This document shows positions 7,630 through 16,162 of a stretch of DNA of 64,000 bases, piece by piece. The notes beneath the pieces are model-generated. The model searched no databases and was not told the origin of the DNA. It saw only the letters and a list, made by a program, of their open reading frames with translations. Positions within the stretch are counted from its first letter, which is position 1; each line of letters starts with the position of its first letter. Both the position numbers and the translations under genes were made by a program. The DNA comes from an uncultured Alphaproteobacteria bacterium (GTDB taxonomy: Bacteria > Pseudomonadota > Alphaproteobacteria > Micavibrionales > CSBR16-224): NCBI GenBank assembly GCA_950054485.1, contig CATLPD010000001.1, positions 372,001-436,000 of the forward strand, read 5' to 3'.

Positions 7630-9822
7630 TTAAATCACGGATAGTTTCGGTGAATCTTTGGACGGTTTTTCCAGATCGTTGTTATAAGCCTTGCCGTATT
7701 CCAGCAATTCATTCAGCGGGATCGGCTTGGTATATTTAAAGCCCTGAACCTCGTCACAGTTTTCACGCAGCAGGAAGTTCTGGTGATCGGTTGTCTCGAC
7801 GCCCTCGGCAATAACCTTCAGACCCAGCGAATGACCCAGATTGATAATCGTGCGGGTGATCGCCTGATCGTCATTATTGGTCAGAACCTCGCGGACGAAC
7901 GATTGGTCAATTTTCAAACGGTCAATCGGGAACTGGCGCAGGTAACTCAAGGACGAGTAACCGGTACCGAAATCATCAATCGCCAGCTCGCAGCCCAATT
8001 CATGTAACTGACGCAGAATATCAATCGTCTGGTTAATATCATCCATAAAGACACTTTCGGTGACTTCCAGCTCCAGCATACGCGGGTCAAGGCCGGTGTC
8101 GTTCAGCACGCGTTTGACCATATTGACGATATCGCCGCGGTGGAACTGAATACCCGAAATATTGACCGCCATGCGGATCGGGTCCAGGCCTTGGGATTGC
8201 CATTCAACAGCAGCCTTACAGGCTGTTTCCATGACCCATTCGCCAATCGGTACAATCAGACCCGACTGTTCGGCAATCGGAATAAATTCAACAGGGGATA
8301 CCAGATGCGATCCCTCAGGAGAGTTATCCGGACGGTACCAGCGCAACAATGCTTCGGCGCCGATCATCTTGCCTGTTTTTAAATCGAACTGCGGATGATA
8401 ATGCAGCTTGAACTGGTTGCCTTCCAGCGCCAAACGCAAATCGCGCAGCATCTGGAAGCGTGATTGCACCGCGCGGTCGAAATCTTCGGAATAGAAACGG
8501 TATGTCGCGCGGCCATCTTCTTTCGCACGGTTCAGCGCAATATCGGCATTTTTCATGATATGACTGACTTCCATACCGTCCTGCGGGCAATGCGCAAGAC
8601 CGATCGAGGCGCGAACCTGGAATTTTTCCTGCAAAATGACCAGTGGCTCTGCAAGGCTGGCAAAAATCGCATCGACGATTTCCGAACTTTCCGAGATATC
8701 TTCATCCAGAAACGCAAGGATCGAGAATTCATCGGCACTGGCGCGCGATACGATCGCCTCGGCAGGTGTCGCATTCACAAGACGTTCGGCGACGGCCTCC
8801 AGCATCATGTCACCGACCTCGTGCCCCATGGAATCATTAATGTCTTTAAAATGATCCAAGTCGACTGACATTACGACCAGTGATTTTTCTTTTTTGACAA
8901 CATGATTTTTGATGGCCTGATCCAGACGCTCGGCGAACATTGTGCGGTTCGGCAATTTGGTCAGATTATCATAATAGGCCAACTGATGAATCTGGTCTTC
9001 GGCTTGTTCGCGCAACTTCATCAGGTTGTCGGCATTCTGACGGATCAGGTCATTCGCAATATTGACCGTCAACGTCACCTCGTCATTATCCTTGCGGCGC
9101 AATTCCTGTATCTGCGGCTTTTGCGGGTTACGCACAGCATTCAAAAGGTTTTTCCGCAACAGCAGGATCGGCTCCAGCAGTAACTGCGACAGCGCAATCA
9201 TCAAAACAGTTGTTACAAAGGCCGCCAAAAGCAGCAGGATCAAAAAATTCTGCTGCACATATTCCATGACCGCCATATCGATGTGCGATGAATCCAGTTT
9301 TGCAACGATGAAATAGGGGCGGCGCAGATCTGACGAAGAATAAATAACCTCGTAAGATGATCCATCAACGCTCCAGTATGTTGTATTCAAGTCCATAAAC
9401 TGACTGAGGTATAAGGCCGTCGTCTCGCCATATGTAGCCAATTGGCTGACATCCAGACTGTAAATACTCAGGCCTTTGACGGGTGTCACTTCGATCAGCT
9501 TTCTTGCCTGATCAGGCCTGATCGGTGAAACCAATTGATCAGATGTTTGACCGATCAAAGGCGCAACTGCATTCAGACCTGTCTGACGCAATTCATAGAG
9601 TTTTTCTTTTTCAAAATTATTGACTGTAAAAACCATCACAGCCGCCTGAATGACAATCATTGTCGCAAAAACAGACAGCGTGATTTTCCAGCTCAGCTTG
9701 CTTTTCCAGATGTTCTGCTCGACGTCCTCTTTATAGAAAACATCACTTTTGATGGAATCATCGATCGATTCTTTTTTTCCATGCCCCTGCAGAGCATCTG
9801 AGGTTTTTTTAATAATACTCAT
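7630..9822 (-). CDS. Membrane-bound degenerate-GGDEF / EAL c-di-GMP phosphodiesterase
   Basis: A two-domain c-di-GMP protein of about 730 residues. Two membrane segments (about 47-68 and 195-217) enclose a periplasmic sensory region. The GGDEF domain carries SADEF at about residue 362 in place of GGDEF, so cyclase activity is unlikely. The EAL domain looks catalytically complete: AEALLRW about 490, AVNISGIQF, ELEVTES, DDFGTGYSS about 619, LKIDQSFV and VIAEGVET. It therefore most likely hydrolyses c-di-GMP, with the GGDEF part as a regulatory module. ATG 9822 is preferred over a TTG 24 bases upstream. Its stop lies 3 bases before the aroA start. Confidence 0.93.
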   Translation of the reverse strand: MSIIKKTSDALQGHGKKESIDDSIKSDVFYKEDVEQNIWKSKLSWKITLSVFATMIVIQAAVMVFTVNNFEKEKLYELRQTGLNAVAPLIGQTSDQLVSPIRPDQARKLIEVTPVKGLSIYSLDVSQLATYGETTALYLSQFMDLNTTYWSVDGSSYEVIYSSSDLRRPYFIVAKLDSSHIDMAVMEYVQQNFLILLLLAAFVTTVLMIALSQLLLEPILLLRKNLLNAVRNPQKPQIQELRRKDNDEVTLTVNIANDLIRQNADNLMKLREQAEDQIHQLAYYDNLTKLPNRTMFAERLDQAIKNHVVKKEKSLVVMSVDLDHFKDINDSMGHEVGDMMLEAVAERLVNATPAEAIVSRASADEFSILAFLDEDISESSEIVDAIFASLAEPLVILQEKFQVRASIGLAHCPQDGMEVSHIMKNADIALNRAKEDGRATYRFYSEDFDRAVQSRFQMLRDLRLALEGNQFKLHYHPQFDLKTGKMIGAEALLRWYRPDNSPEGSHLVSPVEFIPIAEQSGLIVPIGEWVMETACKAAVEWQSQGLDPIRMAVNISGIQFHRGDIVNMVKRVLNDTGLDPRMLELEVTESVFMDDINQTIDILRQLHELGCELAIDDFGTGYSSLSYLRQFPIDRLKIDQSFVREVLTNNDDQAITRTIINLGHSLGLKVIAEGVETTDHQNFLLRENCDEVQGFKYTKPIPLNELLEYGKAYNNDLEKPSKDSPKLSVI

Positions 9823-10078
9823 GGGCCTTAACGCCCCTTTCCCCAACTGTTTAAGATGCTTTGGTTTCTTTCTGAAACGCGCACTTCTTGATTCTTATCA
9901 TCTCCCTTAATCCTACTCGCAGAATATTAACAATCCGTGTAAAAATTATGGAAAATTTTATCTATTGTTAGCCCCATATTAAGAAATTCGGGCGAACGCC
10001 CTTTTACCCTTTGATTCTCACCAAAAACCTCTCAAAAATCAAGCTGGTTTTTTGGGATATTTCTTGTAAACTGTGGCA

Positions 10079-11491
10079 ATGGAATTGAAATTATACAATA
10101 CCCGCACACGCGAAAAACAGGTTTTTACCCCGATCAATGCGAATCAGGTGGGACTTTACAGTTGCGGGCCCACCGTTTATTTCCATGCACATCTGGGCAA
10201 TATGCGCGCTTATATTTTTGCCGATCTGTTAAAGCGCACGCTGAAACTTGCCGGATATGACGTCAAACATGTCATGAATATCACCGATGTCGGCCATCTT
10301 GTCAGCGATGGCGATGACGGCGATGATAAAATGGAGGTCGGTAAAAAGCGCGAGGGCAAAAACGCCTGGCAAATTGCCGAAAAATACACCGACAGTTTTA
10401 TTGATTTTTGTGACAAGCTGAATATCGATTTGCCCCAAGGCGAATACCTCTGCCGCGCCACAGACCATATTCAGGACCAGATCAATTTGGTCAAGGCCTT
10501 GGAAGACCGCGGCCTGACATATATATTGGATGACGGTGTTTATTTCGACACCTCGAAATTCCAAAGCTATGGCGAAATGGCAAAACTGGATATCGAGGGG
10601 CTGGAAGGCGGTAAACGTGTGGCCGATGCCGGTAAAAAGGCGATCACCGATTTTGCCCTTTGGAAGTTTTCACCCAAAGATCAACAGCGCGATATGGAAT
10701 GGGATGCCCCGTGGAACCCCCAGGGGCGCAAGGGCTTTCCCGGCTGGCATATTGAATGTTCGGCGATGTCGATGCATTATCTGGGCGACCAGTTTGATAT
10801 CCATACAGGCGGTATCGACCATATTCCGGTTCACCACACCAATGAAATTGCACAGGCCGAAGGCGCAACGGGCAAAGCCCCGTTTGTGAACTTCTGGATG
10901 CATAATGAATTTTTGCAGTTTGATGAGAATACCAAAATGTCAAAATCATCGGGCAAAATCCTGACGGTCGATGATCTGATTGATCGCGGATACGACCCGC
11001 TGGCATTCCGCTATCTGATGCTGACCGCCCATTACCGCACCCCCGCCAAATTCAGCTGGGATAACATTGATGCTGCGCAAAAAACGCTGGAGCGTTTGCG
11101 TGCCAAAGCGCGCGCATTAAACAGTTCTGGCAGCCCGCACAAATCTGCGCTGGCCGATGATTATATAAATGAAATTAACAAAGCTCTTTTTGATGACTTG
11201 AATAGCGCCTCGGCACTGGCAGAAATTCACGGCGTTCTGGCGAATGAGGATTTAAGTCACTATCACAAACACATGATCCTGCATAAATTTGACGAATTCT
11301 TCGGATTGGAATTCTTTAAAGAAGAAGAACAAGCAGAAATTCCGGCCAATATCATTGAACTGGCCGAGGCCCGCAAAACAGCCCGCGATAATAAAGACTG
11401 GGCGGAATCCGACCGCCTGCGCGATGAAATTGCCGATAACGGTTATACCGTCAAAGACACCCCTGACGGGTTTGAAGTAACAAAAGCATAA
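10079..11491 (+). CDS. cysS: Cysteinyl-tRNA synthetase
   Basis: CysS charges tRNA-Cys in the cytoplasm. The zinc and ATP-binding start reads LYSCGPTVYFHAHLGNMR, with the HIGH-equivalent HAHLGN. The zinc-site residues are in GWHIECSAM and HHTNEIAQAE, and the second ATP motif is TKMSKSSG. The C-terminal DALR-type helical domain ends with ARKTARDNKDWAESDRLRDEI. Length is 470 residues, as expected. A GTG six bases upstream is the alternative start. A 250-base divergent intergenic region separates it from the GGDEF-EAL gene; it contains a short GGGC/GCCC hairpin near 9990 and no clear promoter. Confidence 0.96.
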   Translation: MELKLYNTRTREKQVFTPINANQVGLYSCGPTVYFHAHLGNMRAYIFADLLKRTLKLAGYDVKHVMNITDVGHLVSDGDDGDDKMEVGKKREGKNAWQIAEKYTDSFIDFCDKLNIDLPQGEYLCRATDHIQDQINLVKALEDRGLTYILDDGVYFDTSKFQSYGEMAKLDIEGLEGGKRVADAGKKAITDFALWKFSPKDQQRDMEWDAPWNPQGRKGFPGWHIECSAMSMHYLGDQFDIHTGGIDHIPVHHTNEIAQAEGATGKAPFVNFWMHNEFLQFDENTKMSKSSGKILTVDDLIDRGYDPLAFRYLMLTAHYRTPAKFSWDNIDAAQKTLERLRAKARALNSSGSPHKSALADDYINEINKALFDDLNSASALAEIHGVLANEDLSHYHKHMILHKFDEFFGLEFFKEEEQAEIPANIIELAEARKTARDNKDWAESDRLRDEIADNGYTVKDTPDGFEVTKA

Positions 11492-11502
11492 AGGAAAAAT
11501 AA

Positions 11503-11673
11503 ATGCCAACCAAAGCACCCGAAGTCATCACCGTTGAAAAAAACACAGACCGCGTTGAATGTTGCGGCGATGGCGGCGCATTGGGCCACCCCCGCGTTTT
11601 TTATATCTTTGACGGGCGCCAGCGCGTGACGTGCGAATATTGCGACCGTGAATTCGTCCGCAGTAAATCATGA
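11503..11673 (+). CDS. Zinc-finger protein (zf-CHCC, NDUFS6-like)
   Basis: A 56-residue protein with VECCGDGGALGHPRVFYIF followed by RVTCEYCDREFV. The Cys/His spacing (C, GH, CxxC) matches the short zf-CHCC proteins of alphaproteobacteria that resemble the respiratory complex I subunit NDUFS6. It would bind one zinc ion. It lies 11 bases after cysS and overlaps the following IscU-like gene by 4 bases (ATGA), so the three genes are probably translated from one mRNA. A complex I or Fe-S assembly role is inferred from family and neighbour only. Confidence 0.85.
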   Translation: MPTKAPEVITVEKNTDRVECCGDGGALGHPRVFYIFDGRQRVTCEYCDREFVRSKS

Positions 11674-12131
11674 AACCCGGTGTTCTAGATAGTGATGTTT
11701 CAGCGGCGCTGTACCATCAGCGTCTGGTAGAATTGGCCAATAGAATTCCCGAACAAAAAACCTGTAAACAGCCATTTATATCGATTGAAAAGCGCGCGAA
11801 ATCTTGCGGCAGTACTCTGACGCTTCAGCTGAATATCGATGGGGGCAAAATCAAAGATATCGGCTATACCTACGAAACCTGCCTTTTAACGCGCGCTGTG
11901 TTGGCTGTATTTTGCACCGCTGCCATCGGAAAAACACGGGACGAAGTCCACAATATCTATATTTTATTCAAAAGCTGGCTGCGCGGCGGCATTGATAAAT
12001 TGCCCGAAGAATGGAAAGAGCTCGGGATACTCGCCCCTGCCAAAGACTATCAGATGCGTCATAAATCCATGATGATGCCTTTTACCGCCACGCTGGAGGC
12101 CTTTGATCAACGCGCCAGCATAACCGAATAA
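11670..12131 (+). CDS. IscU/NifU-like iron-sulfur scaffold family protein
   Basis: A 153-residue protein with the NifU N-terminal fold pattern: KRAKSCGSTLTLQLNIDGGKIKDIGYTYETCLLTRA, then a helical C-terminal part. The first two family cysteines appear (SCGS and YETC), but no third Cys is visible near the usual position, so scaffold function may be altered. Alphaproteobacteria often carry such divergent IscU-like proteins outside the isc/suf operon. The start codon overlaps the zinc-finger gene stop (ATGA), which indicates translational coupling. The 3' end overlaps by 25 bases the end of a convergent gene of the pilin-like family. Confidence 0.75.
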   Translation: MKPGVLDSDVSAALYHQRLVELANRIPEQKTCKQPFISIEKRAKSCGSTLTLQLNIDGGKIKDIGYTYETCLLTRAVLAVFCTAAIGKTRDEVHNIYILFKSWLRGGIDKLPEEWKELGILAPAKDYQMRHKSMMMPFTATLEAFDQRASITE

Positions 12132-12811
12132 ATCCAGGCATAATCGTTACTGTGAAAACCGTGCTGCTGGTTAAAACAGCCTGTTGATTTCCCTTCAAGT
12201 TCTGCGGGCAGCGTGTTATTGATCCCCGAAGCACCCGCCGTATATGTCCCATCGAAAGCCCCCGCGAACAGCAGTGCGGATCCGGGAAGTTGGGGCGGCG
12301 CACCTGACGGATTATCAATACCCAGCCGCTCGTTGACCTTGATGCATGTCTCCTGCGATACCAGCAGTCCCATCAGCAATTCAGGCTGATCATCCGCGCC
12401 AAAGCCGGGCGCATAGATATTACCGGTAAAGGCATAATAGACATTCGTTGAACCGTCTTTTGAAATATCAACGGGCGGTCTATCGGCGTTGACGCCCCCG
12501 CCATCGCTGGCAAAAACTTTGCACGCAGCCGACGTACAATTGCCGTTGGCATAGCTTGCTTCAACCCACCCCGGCCAGTCGCCGCCCTCAAAACTGAATT
12601 CGGTGTCTGCAACCCCGTCAATCATCTTCATTCGTATTATGCCATTGTAATGCGCCTCCATCGTTTGCAGAACGCGGCTAAGGTTAATTTCAAACTGCTC
12701 GTTATTAACATTCCCGCCCCCGCGGCCCGTTGATGTAATGGCATAGGACAGGGCGGCGAACAGCGCCACCGCAATCAAAATCAAAAATAATGCATTACCA
12801 TTTTGTTTCAT
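12107..12811 (-). CDS. Pilin-like repeated family, member F1
   Basis: A 234-residue member of a family seen five times in this window. After MKQN it has the near-invariant hydrophobic segment [17 protein letters not shown], then SYAIT and GRGGG. The exterior part has DTEFSFEGG, CKVFASDGGG, ETCIKVNERLG and STGCFNQQ, and ends IYSVMLAR; the same landmarks occur in F4 and F5. A short polar start, a Gly before a hydrophobic helix and C-terminal cysteines recall class III (prepilin) signal sequences, but the usual Glu at position 5 is Leu. The function is not known. No pilus assembly genes are in the window. Confidence 0.72.
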   Translation of the reverse strand: MKQNGNALFLILIAVALFAALSYAITSTGRGGGNVNNEQFEINLSRVLQTMEAHYNGIIRMKMIDGVADTEFSFEGGDWPGWVEASYANGNCTSAACKVFASDGGGVNADRPPVDISKDGSTNVYYAFTGNIYAPGFGADDQPELLMGLLVSQETCIKVNERLGIDNPSGAPPQLPGSALLFAGAFDGTYTAGASGINNTLPAELEGKSTGCFNQQHGFHSNDYAWIYSVMLAR

Positions 12812-12991
12812 TACTTATATTCTAAATCATAAAAATGGCAAAAATAAGGCAAAATCTTTTTTAAATTCCAAATCAGCGGCCTAAGCCGTAAAACTGGACA
12901 AATCAGACATTTAATGCTATATTTATAGGGTAAACAGTGCCTATTGCTGGGCTGTTGAAACAATGCTTGCTTTACGATGTAAGGAGCCGAC

Positions 12992-13477
12992 ATGACAAAA
13001 CAAATCTCTATTTTTTCCAGTCCGTTTATGCTGGGCTTTGAGGATTTCGAGCGTACGCTTGATAAAATTTCGCGCAGCGGATCAGACAGCTACCCCCCCT
13101 ATAATATCGAACAATTCAGCGAAACCGATTTTCGTATTGTCATCGCGGTTGCCGGTTTTACGATGGATGACCTATCTGTTCAAATCGAACAAAATCAATT
13201 GGTCGTGCGCGGTAAACGCCAAGGGCAGGAAGATGAAGATCACGTCTATCTGCACCGTGGCATCGCCACCCGCCAGTTCCAGCGTTCATTCGTGTTGGCC
13301 GAGGATATAGAAGTCAACGGCGCCAATCTGGAAAACGGGCTTCTCAGCATCCATTTAAAGAAATTATTGCCGGAAATCACCATTCAGAAAATTGAAATCC
13401 AGAACGGTAAATCTGGCGGCGGTAAGAAAATTGCCCATGACACCGCCATTGATGTTGAAGAAAAAAAGTCTAGATAA
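12992..13477 (+). CDS. Small heat-shock protein, Hsp20/alpha-crystallin family
   Basis: A 161-residue ATP-independent holdase chaperone. The alpha-crystallin domain runs from about residue 40 (YNIEQFSETDFRIVIAVAGF) through QNQLVVRGKRQ and YLHRGIATRQFQRSFVLAE to NGLLSIHLKK. The C-terminus ends with a charged tail. AAGGAG lies 7 bases before the ATG. The DUF1150 gene follows after 40 bases, a pairing that is typical of alphaproteobacteria. Heat regulation (an RpoH promoter or a ROSE-type leader) is likely from family knowledge but was not identified. Confidence 0.93.
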   Translation: MTKQISIFSSPFMLGFEDFERTLDKISRSGSDSYPPYNIEQFSETDFRIVIAVAGFTMDDLSVQIEQNQLVVRGKRQGQEDEDHVYLHRGIATRQFQRSFVLAEDIEVNGANLENGLLSIHLKKLLPEITIQKIEIQNGKSGGGKKIAHDTAIDVEEKKSR

Positions 13478-13517
13478 GTAAAATAGGGCCGTTTTTTAAA
13501 GCGTACCTTACGGAGAT

Positions 13518-13754
13518 ATGATGAAAATGTTTTTACAAAAAAATAACCCCAAAGCCCCGCCACTTGAATTCGGCGCTATTTCAAAAGAAGATCTTTTGAA
13601 CATGGGTGCGGATTCTATCGCCTACATTCGTCCCGGTGAAAACGGCATCAGGATTTACGCCGCAAACGGGGCCCTGATTGACGAAGGCGCATCTTTGAAA
13701 GATGCCCATATCGAAATTCAGTCCAAAAACATGACCTGCGTTACATTGCATTAA
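13518..13754 (+). CDS. DUF1150 family protein
   Basis: A 78-residue protein with LLNMGADSIAYIRPG in its first half and GIRIYAANGALIDEG in the second, the hallmarks of the DUF1150 family that follows small heat-shock genes in alphaproteobacteria. A CGGAGAT ribosome-binding site precedes the ATGATG start; the second ATG at 13521 is equally possible. The function is unknown. Co-expression with hsp20 is likely from the 40-base spacing on the same strand. Confidence 0.85.
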   Translation: MMKMFLQKNNPKAPPLEFGAISKEDLLNMGADSIAYIRPGENGIRIYAANGALIDEGASLKDAHIEIQSKNMTCVTLH

Positions 13755-13769
13755 AATTTCGGGGATCGT

Positions 13770-14228
13770 CTAGGCGACTGCGTCCTGACTTTCATTACAC
13801 ACACTGATCTGTTCGACCAGATCATCATTGCTGCGTAATATCTCGCAATATTCGGGATGGCGAAAGAAATTGGATATACGCGATAATTGCATCAGAGGTG
13901 ATCCATGGCAACCTTCAGGTACGATAAACATATAAATCAAATCTACCGGCGCGCCGTCTGTTGCTTCGAAGCAGACCGGGTTTTTCAAACGGACCAAAAC
14001 GTTGAGGTTTTCTTCCAAACCCGACAGGCGGATATGCGGAATGGCAACACCGCCACCGATTGCTGTTGATCCAATATGTTCGCGTTCCAGCATTTTTTCA
14101 AGAATTTCAACACACTGTGCGTTTTGTCGGCCTAAATAATGGCAGACTTCGCGCGCGATTTCTTCAAGGGCTTGTTTCTTGCTGGTCGCACGAATATCCG
14201 TCAGGGTGATATCAGGTTCTATAATCAT
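13770..14228 (-). CDS. ptsN: Nitrogen PTS EIIA protein PtsN
   Basis: A 152-residue EIIA(Ntr) regulator that accepts phosphate from NPr and signals nitrogen, carbon and potassium status. The phosphorylated His lies in IGGGVAIPHIRL at about residue 67. IVPEGCHGSPLMQLSRIS matches the C-terminal half. In many proteobacteria ptsN follows rpoN and hpf. Here ptsN and hpf remain neighbours with one gene between, but rpoN lies about 13 kb away with the LPS transport genes. Confidence 0.92.
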   Translation of the reverse strand: MIIEPDITLTDIRATSKKQALEEIAREVCHYLGRQNAQCVEILEKMLEREHIGSTAIGGGVAIPHIRLSGLEENLNVLVRLKNPVCFEATDGAPVDLIYMFIVPEGCHGSPLMQLSRISNFFRHPEYCEILRSNDDLVEQISVCNESQDAVA

Positions 14229-14289
14229 CTTTTTCTTCTTATATTACAGAAGTAAGACTATACAGATTCGTGACTAAAAAATCAAGTTT

Positions 14290-14610
14290 TTATGGAATGT
14301 CGGGCCCTTTGCCCAGCGGTGGCAAGGCTTTTTCGACTACAGCCTCCAGCGTTTCCAAAGGGTCGGCGATATGTTTTCTGGATTTGTACATGCCGTAAAG
14401 ACTGATAGCGCCCCACGAAATGTTACAAATGACCGCCGCAAGGTTGAAATGCTGGCACAAAGACACCAGTACCAGCCCCGCAGCTGTAAAGTTCATGAAT
14501 GAATATTGAAAGGATTTTGCGAAATCGCGTTTGAATTGTAATAAAATATAAGAATAAAGATATAAGATCGAGCCCATAACGCCCAAAACATCAAAAAAGG
14601 ATATTTCCAT
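14290..14610 (-). CDS. CBU_0592-type small membrane protein
   Basis: A 106-residue membrane protein with three hydrophobic helices, about residues 6-27, 38-56 and 60-76. The opening FDVLGVMGSILYLYSYILLQ and the later NISWGAISLYGMYK fit the CBU_0592-like membrane protein family, whose role is unknown. It sits between hpf and ptsN on the same strand. A terminator just upstream (14672-14700) means it likely needs its own promoter. Confidence 0.7.
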   Translation of the reverse strand: MEISFFDVLGVMGSILYLYSYILLQFKRDFAKSFQYSFMNFTAAGLVLVSLCQHFNLAAVICNISWGAISLYGMYKSRKHIADPLETLEAVVEKALPPLGKGPDIP

Positions 14611-14671
14611 CCGACCCCCCTTTCGCCTTCAAGAGTCCAGAATATCAAAAACGCATTAACAAATGATTTCA

Positions 14672-14700
14672 CAAAAAAACCGCCCCATCACAGGGCGGCT
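14672..14700 (-). terminator. Rho-independent terminator after hpf
   Basis: On the minus strand, CCGCCC and GGGCGG form a stem around a 7-base loop and are followed by seven T. It would end transcription coming from hpf, past the structured repeat at 14741-14805. Confidence 0.85.
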
Positions 14701-14740
14701 TTCAAAAAATCTAAAAGACTTAATCGAAGGGATTTGTTTT

Positions 14741-14805
14741 GAGGCTAGGAACGGATATGCGAAACGTATGAATTATACGTGAGCATAGACGTAACGCTGA
14801 CCTCA
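14741..14805. repeat. Dispersed structured element, copy A
   Basis: An intergenic 65-base element with nested inverted repeats. ACGTAT/ATACGT encloses GAATT; TATGC/GCATA lies outside; GAGGCTAG/CTGACCTC closes the ends with one mismatch. It shares the layout CTAGGA, then a hairpin with a TAT-AT apex, then a GACG stretch, with copies B (43852-43917) and C (54500-54566). It lies between hpf and its terminator, so it may be transcribed as part of the hpf 3' UTR. It could equally be a REP-like DNA element. Confidence 0.5.
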
Positions 14806-14824
14806 AAGCAAAGGCCAAAGATTG

Positions 14825-15412
14825 TTATTTGTTCCAGGTCGGGTCAACCCATCCGATATGTCCATCATTACGACGATAAACCATGTTGATTTCGCCGTTT
14901 TCCTGATTTTCAAACATCATCGCATTGGCATCTGCCAGTTCAAGCCGCATAACAGCATCACTGACCGACATTTTCTGTATGGTTGTTACCATTTCAGCCA
15001 CAACGGTTGGCTCGCCCGGATCTGTTTCCGATGAATCATCGCCATGTTGCAAAGCTTCCAGCGTTTTATAAACAGCCGGCGTTTCTTTTTCAGCCGGAAT
15101 TTCATGGATTTTACGCTGATGGTCCTTCATACGGCTTTTATAGCGGCGCATACGTTTGGCCAGCTTTTCAGTGGCGGAATCAAATGCGGCATAGGCTTCA
15201 CCCGCCTCGTTATGGGCCTTTAGAATAATGTCTTTTCCCAGATGGACCGTGATATCCGATTTGATACGATGGTCGTCTTCTTTGGAAAAAAGGACAGTTG
15301 CCTCGATCGGGTTTGGAAAATACTTTTCCGCCGCCTGTGTCAAATGATCGCGCACGTGTTCACGCAGTGAATCACCAACGTCGATATGTTTTCCCTGTAC
15401 AATAAGTTGCAT
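14825..15412 (-). CDS. hpf: Ribosome hibernation promoting factor, long form
   Basis: A 195-residue HPF that binds the 30S decoding centre and promotes 100S ribosome dimers in stationary phase. The N-terminal S30AE domain spans about residues 1-105 (MQLIVQGKHIDVGDSLREHV to KLAKRMRRYKSRMKDHQRK). A linker follows, and the C-terminal dimerisation domain contains MSVSDAVMRLELADANAMMFEN and IGWVDP. The two-domain length defines the long form. The RNA- or DNA-structured element A and a strong terminator follow on the same strand. Confidence 0.94.
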   Translation of the reverse strand: MQLIVQGKHIDVGDSLREHVRDHLTQAAEKYFPNPIEATVLFSKEDDHRIKSDITVHLGKDIILKAHNEAGEAYAAFDSATEKLAKRMRRYKSRMKDHQRKIHEIPAEKETPAVYKTLEALQHGDDSSETDPGEPTVVAEMVTTIQKMSVSDAVMRLELADANAMMFENQENGEINMVYRRNDGHIGWVDPTWNK

Positions 15413-15472
15413 GTTTTAATCTCCCAATGGTTTTATTGTTATCCTTACATTGTCTCGCATAAAGAATAACAA

Positions 15473-16105
15473 TCATTTAAAATTAAGATAGGTATTTTTT
15501 TGTCCGCGTCCAGACCTTATGACAGCTGAAATTTCTTTATATAGCTTTGAAATTTCCGCATCGTTTCTAAAGTCCCGACAGGCATCAATCCGCAAAACCG
15601 TGACGGCGTCAGGTATTTCTGCAAGTTGCTTTTCAATCGCCACATTCAGCCCCCGCAAAAATTCCATCGGCAGGTCTTTTTCGGATATACGGCCGCGGCT
15701 TTGAATGCGCTTCATTTGTTCTTGGGTCGGCAGGTCAAGGACAATAACCACATCGGGCCAGCCGCACTGTTCAATTGCATCTTTCCATTTATTCATCAGC
15801 GTCGCTTTGTTTTCAGGCGTGTTCAAACCCGCCATTATATAGGCCTGACTCAGCACACAGGAATAATCCACAATAAACGGGCCTGTCTTATCCTTTAAGT
15901 CCTGTAATTGACGACCTTGGTCCTCGATATACCAAAGATCTTTGGCATAAGCTGTATCGGGCCCCGGCGCGGCGTAAAAAGCATCCAGATGCGGGTTCTT
16001 TTCGAAATTTTCATGTACGGCTGTAAAACCATGAGACTCAAGCGCCTTGGTCAGCGTTGTTTTGCCTGACCCCAAGCCTGCACATATTTCAATTCTAAAG
16101 GGCAT
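15473..16105 (-). CDS. Deoxynucleoside-kinase-like P-loop protein
   Basis: A 210-residue P-loop protein resembling deoxynucleoside kinases, which phosphorylate deoxynucleosides for salvage. The P-loop GLGSGKTTLTKAL is at residues 9-21. HENFEKNPHLDAFYA corresponds to the substrate-site Glu region, and IQSRGRISEKDLP resembles the Arg-rich lid. The ERS motif of well-studied enzymes is not obvious; DYSCVLSQAYI occupies its place. ATG 16105 is chosen because an upstream start at 16207 would run into the tRNA gene and lacks family-like sequence. The downstream neighbour is hpf. The substrate is unknown. Confidence 0.72.
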   Translation of the reverse strand: MPFRIEICAGLGSGKTTLTKALESHGFTAVHENFEKNPHLDAFYAAPGPDTAYAKDLWYIEDQGRQLQDLKDKTGPFIVDYSCVLSQAYIMAGLNTPENKATLMNKWKDAIEQCGWPDVVIVLDLPTQEQMKRIQSRGRISEKDLPMEFLRGLNVAIEKQLAEIPDAVTVLRIDACRDFRNDAEISKLYKEISAVIRSGRGQKNTYLNFK

Positions 16106-16125
16106 GTTTGTTTTTGTCTTGCATG

Positions 16126-16151
16126 TCTCAACCGACTTTGGAAAGGCTGAA
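16126..16151. repeat. TCTCAACC-hairpin repeat, single copy near tRNA-Leu
   Basis: Starts TCTCAACCGACTTTGG and ends AAGGCTGAA. It matches in length and layout the two copies at 24278-24303 and 24314-24339. The ends can pair as TCA-CC with GG-TGA around an A/C mismatch. It lies between the tRNA-Leu gene and the kinase-like gene, both on the minus strand. Confidence 0.5.
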
Positions 16152-16162
16152 CAGATTTTATA

